18,257 bases of DNA, from the NCBI GenBank assembly GCA_035310985.1, contig DATGDH010000091.1, positions 1-18,257 on the forward strand. The letters are read 5' to 3'. This stretch comes from DAHVFK01 sp035310985. GTDB taxonomy: Bacteria > Pseudomonadota > Gammaproteobacteria > Burkholderiales > SG8-39. The notes under the pieces were generated by a model. It saw only the letters and a program-made list of their open reading frames with translations. It was not told where the DNA came from and made no database searches. Below are positions 15,397 through 18,257 of this stretch, one piece after another; position 1 is the first letter of the stretch; each line of letters starts with the position of its first letter. The translations under genes were made by a program, and so were the position numbers.

Positions 15397-15807
15397 ATGG
15401 GCAAGGCCTCGCACCAGCCGCCCGGTCTGAAGCTGCCGAAGGGAAAGGTCCCGGCGCTGCGCGTGGTGCCGATGCCGGCGGACGCCAACCACAACGGCGA
15501 CATTTTCGGCGGCTGGATCATGTCGCAGGTCGACGTCGCGGGCGGAACGGAGGCAGGCCGTGTGGCGCGGGGGCGCGTCGCCACCGTGGCGGTGAACTCG
15601 TTCGTGTTCAAGCAGCCGGTGCAGATCGGCGACGTGCTCTCTTTCTACGCCGACGTGATGCGCATCGGCACGACGTCGATCACGGTGAACGTCGAAGTGT
15701 TCGCCGAACGCCGCCCGTCCGATCCGAAGGTGGTGAAGGTGACCGAAGCGACGCTCACCTACGTCGCCATCGACCAGCAGGGAATGCCGCGCCCGGTCCC
15801 CAAGTGA
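15397..15807 (+). CDS. yciA: YciA-like acyl-CoA thioesterase
   Basis: A 136-residue single-hotdog-domain thioesterase that hydrolyses acyl-CoA to fatty acid and CoA in the cytoplasm. MPADANHNGDIFGGWIMSQVDVAGG (from residue 26) is the YciA family hallmark, with D35 of N-G-D-I-F-G-G as the catalytic acid; GRVATVAVNSFVFKQPVQIGDVL and GTTSITVNVEVF also match. Length equals the family norm, and active forms are expected to be hexamers. The ATG follows the fadB TAG with no gap, and the stop overlaps the next gene, so it is embedded in the beta-oxidation transcript. There it could relieve CoA shortage when acyl-CoA accumulates. Chain-length preference is unknown. Confidence 0.93.
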   Translation: MGKASHQPPGLKLPKGKVPALRVVPMPADANHNGDIFGGWIMSQVDVAGGTEAGRVARGRVATVAVNSFVFKQPVQIGDVLSFYADVMRIGTTSITVNVEVFAERRPSDPKVVKVTEATLTYVAIDQQGMPRPVPK

Positions 15808-16712
15808 GCTCCGCAGAGCGGGTCGAATTTCCCGCGCGGGGCGTGCGCTCGCTGGCGGCGGCGGACGGTGCGCGTATCGCCTACGCGCGTTCCGGCGCTC
15901 CCGGCGCCGCGCGCGCGCTGGTGCTGATACACGGCGTCGCGAGCAACATGAGCCGCTGGTCGGAATTCGCCGATCAGACCGCGCTCGGCGATTCGTGGGC
16001 GTTGCTGCGGCTCGACTTGCGCGGCCAGGGACGCTCCATTCACCGGGGGCGCATCGGCATGGCCGAGTGGTGCGCCGATCTCGCAGCCCTCCTTCGGGCC
16101 GAAGACATCGAGCGCGCCGTCGTCGTCGGCCATTGTCTGGGCGCGAACATCGCGCTCCAGTTCGCAGCCCGCAACCCTGTCAGCGTCGCGGGCCTGGTCC
16201 TGGTCGAGCCGATGCCGCCCGAAGCGCTCGCCGGCAGCATGCAGCGCATCGCAAACCTGCGCCCCGTGCTTGTCGCGCTCGCCTGGCTGACGCGCGCATT
16301 GAACGCGCTCGGCATCTATCGTCGCCGCCTGGCTGCGCTGGACCTGGAGCAGCTCGATCGCGAAACCCGCGCTGCGCTCGCGGCCGGCCCGCAAGGCGAG
16401 GCGCTGCTCGCGCGCTACGCCTCGCCGCTCGCCGATCTGCGCAGCACGCCGAGCGGCGCCTATTTGCAGGCGCTGGCCGCGGTCACCACGGAGTGGCCGG
16501 ACCCGAGGAGCATCGCGGCGCCGGTGCTCGCGCTGCTTTCGGCACGCAGCAGCTTCACCGATCCGCAGCGCACGCGCGCGGCGCTGCGCGCTCTGCCCAA
16601 CTGCGACATCGTCGAGCTCGACGCGCGCCACTGGATCCCGACCGAGCAGCCTGAGGCGATGCGCGCGGCAATCGAAGCCTGGGTCGCGCGCAGGTTCTCG
16701 AACAGCGGCTAG
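15804..16712 (+). CDS. Alpha/beta-hydrolase-fold protein with cysteine nucleophile box
   Basis: A 302-residue alpha/beta-hydrolase-fold protein, probably cytoplasmic. VLIHGVASNMSRW (from 40) is the strand plus H-G oxyanion region and LRLDLRGQGRS (from 68) is the strand-4 region. The nucleophile elbow reads V-V-G-H-C-L-G-A, so C111 stands where hydrolases usually carry serine. D253 (after VLALLSARSSFT) and H276 (LDARHW) complete a likely Cys-Asp-His triad. A cap helix bundle covers about 140-225. Cysteine at this point is the rule in PHA synthases (G-x-C-x-G) and dienelactone hydrolases, so acyl transfer is possible; I do not recognise the exact subfamily. GTG 15804 overlaps the yciA TGA (GTGA), indicating coupling. 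Its stop and that of the convergent MarC gene share the four bases CTAG. Confidence 0.85.
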   Translation: MSSAERVEFPARGVRSLAAADGARIAYARSGAPGAARALVLIHGVASNMSRWSEFADQTALGDSWALLRLDLRGQGRSIHRGRIGMAEWCADLAALLRAEDIERAVVVGHCLGANIALQFAARNPVSVAGLVLVEPMPPEALAGSMQRIANLRPVLVALAWLTRALNALGIYRRRLAALDLEQLDRETRAALAAGPQGEALLARYASPLADLRSTPSGAYLQALAAVTTEWPDPRSIAAPVLALLSARSSFTDPQRTRAALRALPNCDIVELDARHWIPTEQPEAMRAAIEAWVARRFSNSG

Positions 16713-17353
16713 GCACCGGCGAGACCCGGGAACAACTTCACGAGGCCCGACGCCATGGTCTGAATGGCGATCGCGGCGAGCAGCAGTCCAAGCAGGCGCG
16801 TCGCGATGTTCAGGCCCGTCGTTCCCATGCGCGGCGCGAGCGCGTGGGCGAAGCGCAGCACAAGCCAGAGCAGCGCGCACACGAGCACAATGCAGACGAT
16901 CATAGCCGCGAGGTGCATCAGCCCGCCCGCCTGCGCGGCGATGATGGTGGTGCCGATCGCCCCGGGCCCCGCAAGCAGCGGGACCGCGAGCGGCACCACT
17001 CCGGAAAGCTCCCCGGCCTGCAGCTCCTCGGCTTCGGCCGCTGACTGGCGCACGCCGCCGACGCGCGCGTTCAGCATTGCAAGCGCCATCAACAGCAGCA
17101 CCAGCCCGCCGCCCACGCTAAAAGCGGGCAGGCTCGCGCCGATCAGGCGAAGCAGCGCTTCCCCGAAGAGCGCCGAACCCGCGAGCACGCCGAATACCGT
17201 AAGCGTGATGACGCGCGCCAGCGCGATTCGCTCTGCGGACGAGCGCGCCGCGGTGATGCCGACGAAGATCGGCACAGCGAGAAACGGATCGAGCACCGCC
17301 GTGAGCGTGACGGCGAAGCGCAGGTATTCGCCCAGCGGCGCAAGTTCCCGCAC
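16709..17353 (-). CDS. MarC-family integral membrane protein
   Basis: A 214-residue inner-membrane protein of the MarC/NAAT family with six predicted membrane helices. Family signatures are LDPFLAVPIFVGIT (from 21), corresponding to the usual N-P-I-G-x-x-P-x-F motif with D for N, then VPLAVPLLAGPGAIGTTI (from 120) and the mirrored TRLLGLLLAAIAIQ (from 185). A hydrophilic loop rich in Ala and Glu (about 100-118) joins the two halves. E. coli MarC was once linked to multiple antibiotic resistance but that was not upheld; some homologues are described as neutral amino acid transporters. The start is GTG 17353, 10 nt after the GST stop, without a clear ribosome site, so it is probably translated from the ald-gst transcript. 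The neighbouring ald gene makes alanine transport imaginable but unproven. Confidence 0.88.
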   Translation of the reverse strand: MRELAPLGEYLRFAVTLTAVLDPFLAVPIFVGITAARSSAERIALARVITLTVFGVLAGSALFGEALLRLIGASLPAFSVGGGLVLLLMALAMLNARVGGVRQSAAEAEELQAGELSGVVPLAVPLLAGPGAIGTTIIAAQAGGLMHLAAMIVCIVLVCALLWLVLRFAHALAPRMGTTGLNIATRLLGLLLAAIAIQTMASGLVKLFPGLAGA

Positions 17354-17363
17354 TGGCGCAGCG

Positions 17364-18017
17364 CTACTTCTTCGTCCGCGCCAGCATGGCCTCCTGCGCG
17401 ACCTTGCGGTCGGCGCTAACCTTGGCGAAGGCGGGTCGCTCTCCGAGCATCTTGAGGTAGGGCTTGACCGGGAACTCTTCGAGAAAATCGCACCCGAAGG
17501 CCATCTTGCTGATCATCGAGACCAGCGGGAGATGCACGTAGGCGGCGCAGTCGGCCAGCGTCAGCTCGCCGCCGGCGATGTACGGATCGAACTTGGCGCG
17601 CGTCGCGAAGCCGCGCACGCCCTTCGCGAGGTCGCGCTCGACCTCCTTCTTGGTCTCGTCGGACACTTTGCCGCCGAAGAAGTATTCCCTGTACAGGCGC
17701 CGGGCGACGAGCTCCATGTGCAGCTCGATGTACTGGATGAGCTCGCGCACCTTCGCTTTCGCGAGAGGGTCCCGCGGGTAAAGCGGCCTCTCGCGGTGCG
17801 TGTCCTCGAGATATTCGCAAATCACCTGCGACTCGGTGAGCACGGTGCCGTCGACTTCCATGAACGGCACCTTGCCGAGCGGCGAGCGTGCCAGGAACTC
17901 GTCCTTCTGCGATGGTGCGCAGCTCGCGTCCTCCTCGAACGGGACACCCTTCTCGAGCAGCGCGATGCGCACCTTGTTGTGGTAGTTGCTGACGTGGAAG
18001 CCGCACAGCTTGAGCAT
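17364..18017 (-). CDS. Glutathione S-transferase family protein
   Basis: A 217-residue cytoplasmic GST. Residues 1-77 are the thioredoxin-fold domain: MLKLCGFHVSNYHNKVRIALLEKGVPFEE, G-K-V-P-F with the cis-proline (P51), and T-E-S-Q-V-I-C-E-Y-L with E63-S64, which bind the gamma-glutamyl part of glutathione. Residues 88-205 are the helical domain, with AGGELTLADCAAYVHL as the conserved core (D156 of the N-capping box). The catalytic residue is probably Ser10 or its neighbour Asn11; no tyrosine is in place at the start. ATG 18017 is supported by AGGAG 5 nt upstream. It is the middle gene of an ald-gst-marC run. The electrophilic substrate is unknown. Confidence 0.92.
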   Translation of the reverse strand: MLKLCGFHVSNYHNKVRIALLEKGVPFEEDASCAPSQKDEFLARSPLGKVPFMEVDGTVLTESQVICEYLEDTHRERPLYPRDPLAKAKVRELIQYIELHMELVARRLYREYFFGGKVSDETKKEVERDLAKGVRGFATRAKFDPYIAGGELTLADCAAYVHLPLVSMISKMAFGCDFLEEFPVKPYLKMLGERPAFAKVSADRKVAQEAMLARTKK

Positions 18018-18022
18018 GTCTT

Positions 18023-18027
18023 CTCCT
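18023..18027 (-). promoter_or_regulatory. Shine-Dalgarno site of the GST gene
   Basis: On the minus strand AGGAG lies 5 nt before ATG 18017 and fixes that start. It is one of the few strong ribosome sites in the window, which suggests that the GST is translated independently of alanine dehydrogenase. Confidence 0.75.
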
Positions 18028-18053
18028 GTGTTTGAGACGGATGGAATCGACGG

Positions 18054-18257
18054 TCAGAGCAGCCTGTCGGCCGGCGTGTATCCGAGGCCGAGCGCGTCGG
18101 CCACCGCGCGGTGCGCAAGCTTGCCGCGCGCCACGTTCAGCCCGTTGCGCAGGTGCTCGTCGTCGGCGAGCGCGCGCTTCCAGCCCTTGTCGGCGAGCGC
18201 GAGCACGAACGGCAGCGTAGCGTTGTTTAGCGCGTAAGCCGAAGTGCGCGGCACGGC
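18054..18257 (-). CDS. ald: Alanine dehydrogenase, C-terminal end (partial)
   Basis: Only the last 67 residues are in the window; the gene runs off the right edge on the minus strand. The segment AVPRTSAYALNNATLPFVLA, then LADKGWKRAL and HLRNGLNV, ending in the AVADALGLGYTPADRLL tail, matches the C-terminus of NAD-dependent alanine dehydrogenase, which interconverts L-alanine with pyruvate and ammonia. R-T-S followed by A-L-x-N-A-T-L-P is the segment that in the family lies next to the active site and subunit interface. Catalytic Lys, His and Asp are outside the window. It would be the first visible gene of the ald-gst-marC run; 36 bp separate it from the GST. Confidence 0.85.
   Translation of the reverse strand, partial: AVPRTSAYALNNATLPFVLALADKGWKRALADDEHLRNGLNVARGKLAHRAVADALGLGYTPADRLL

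Overview
The window is GC-rich chromosomal DNA packed with genes, with many start/stop overlaps and no long non-coding stretch. The longest gaps are about 116 bp at 6617-6732, 69 bp at 8915-8983 and 55 bp at 3905-3959. Gene content and protein style suggest a betaproteobacterium (Burkholderiales or a relative): a LonH-type protease followed by a USP-like protein, LutA/LutB, EgtD, PBP7, a PsrA/FadP-like TetR regulator beside fadE/fadI/fadB, and alanine dehydrogenase with a GST. This placement is inferred from recalled family resemblance; no database search was possible. I saw no tRNA, rRNA, CRISPR array, insertion sequence or prophage gene.

Layout. (1) 1-1742, + strand: the C-terminal protease domain of a Lon-like ATP-dependent protease, then a universal-stress-like protein and a two-CBS-domain protein, each overlapping the gene before it. 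(2) 1752-3904, - strand: lutB and lutA, the iron-sulfur subunits of LutABC-type lactate oxidation, with no lutC next to them. A divergent IclR regulator (3960-4766, +) shares a 55-bp intergenic region that carries an inverted repeat. (3) 4773-8914, - strand: transcribed in the order small membrane protein, Atm1-type ABC exporter, PBP7-type endopeptidase, EgtD histidine methyltransferase. A likely promoter in front of the PBP7 gene carries two identical 11-bp repeats exactly 40 bp apart. (4) 8984-16712, + strand: a compact fatty-acid beta-oxidation operon. It has a PsrA/FadP-like TetR regulator at its head, then membrane-anchored FadE, a FadI-like thiolase, a bifunctional hydratase/3-hydroxyacyl-CoA dehydrogenase, a YciA-like acyl-CoA thioesterase and an alpha/beta-hydrolase with cysteine at the nucleophile position. 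A sigma70-like promoter with a perfect 16-bp palindrome over its expected start lies ahead of it. (5) 16709-18257, - strand: the end of alanine dehydrogenase, a glutathione S-transferase and a MarC-family membrane protein.

How it works together. The best-supported system is the self-contained fatty-acid operon. Its regulator probably represses its own transcript from the palindrome and would be released by a long-chain acyl-CoA. FadE, FadB and the thiolase then run the beta-oxidation spiral, while YciA and perhaps the Cys-box hydrolase act on acyl-CoA thioesters to free CoA or make a side product. The most unusual single protein is that hydrolase-fold protein: its G-H-C-L-G box resembles the cysteine box of PHA synthases more than the serine box of ordinary hydrolases.
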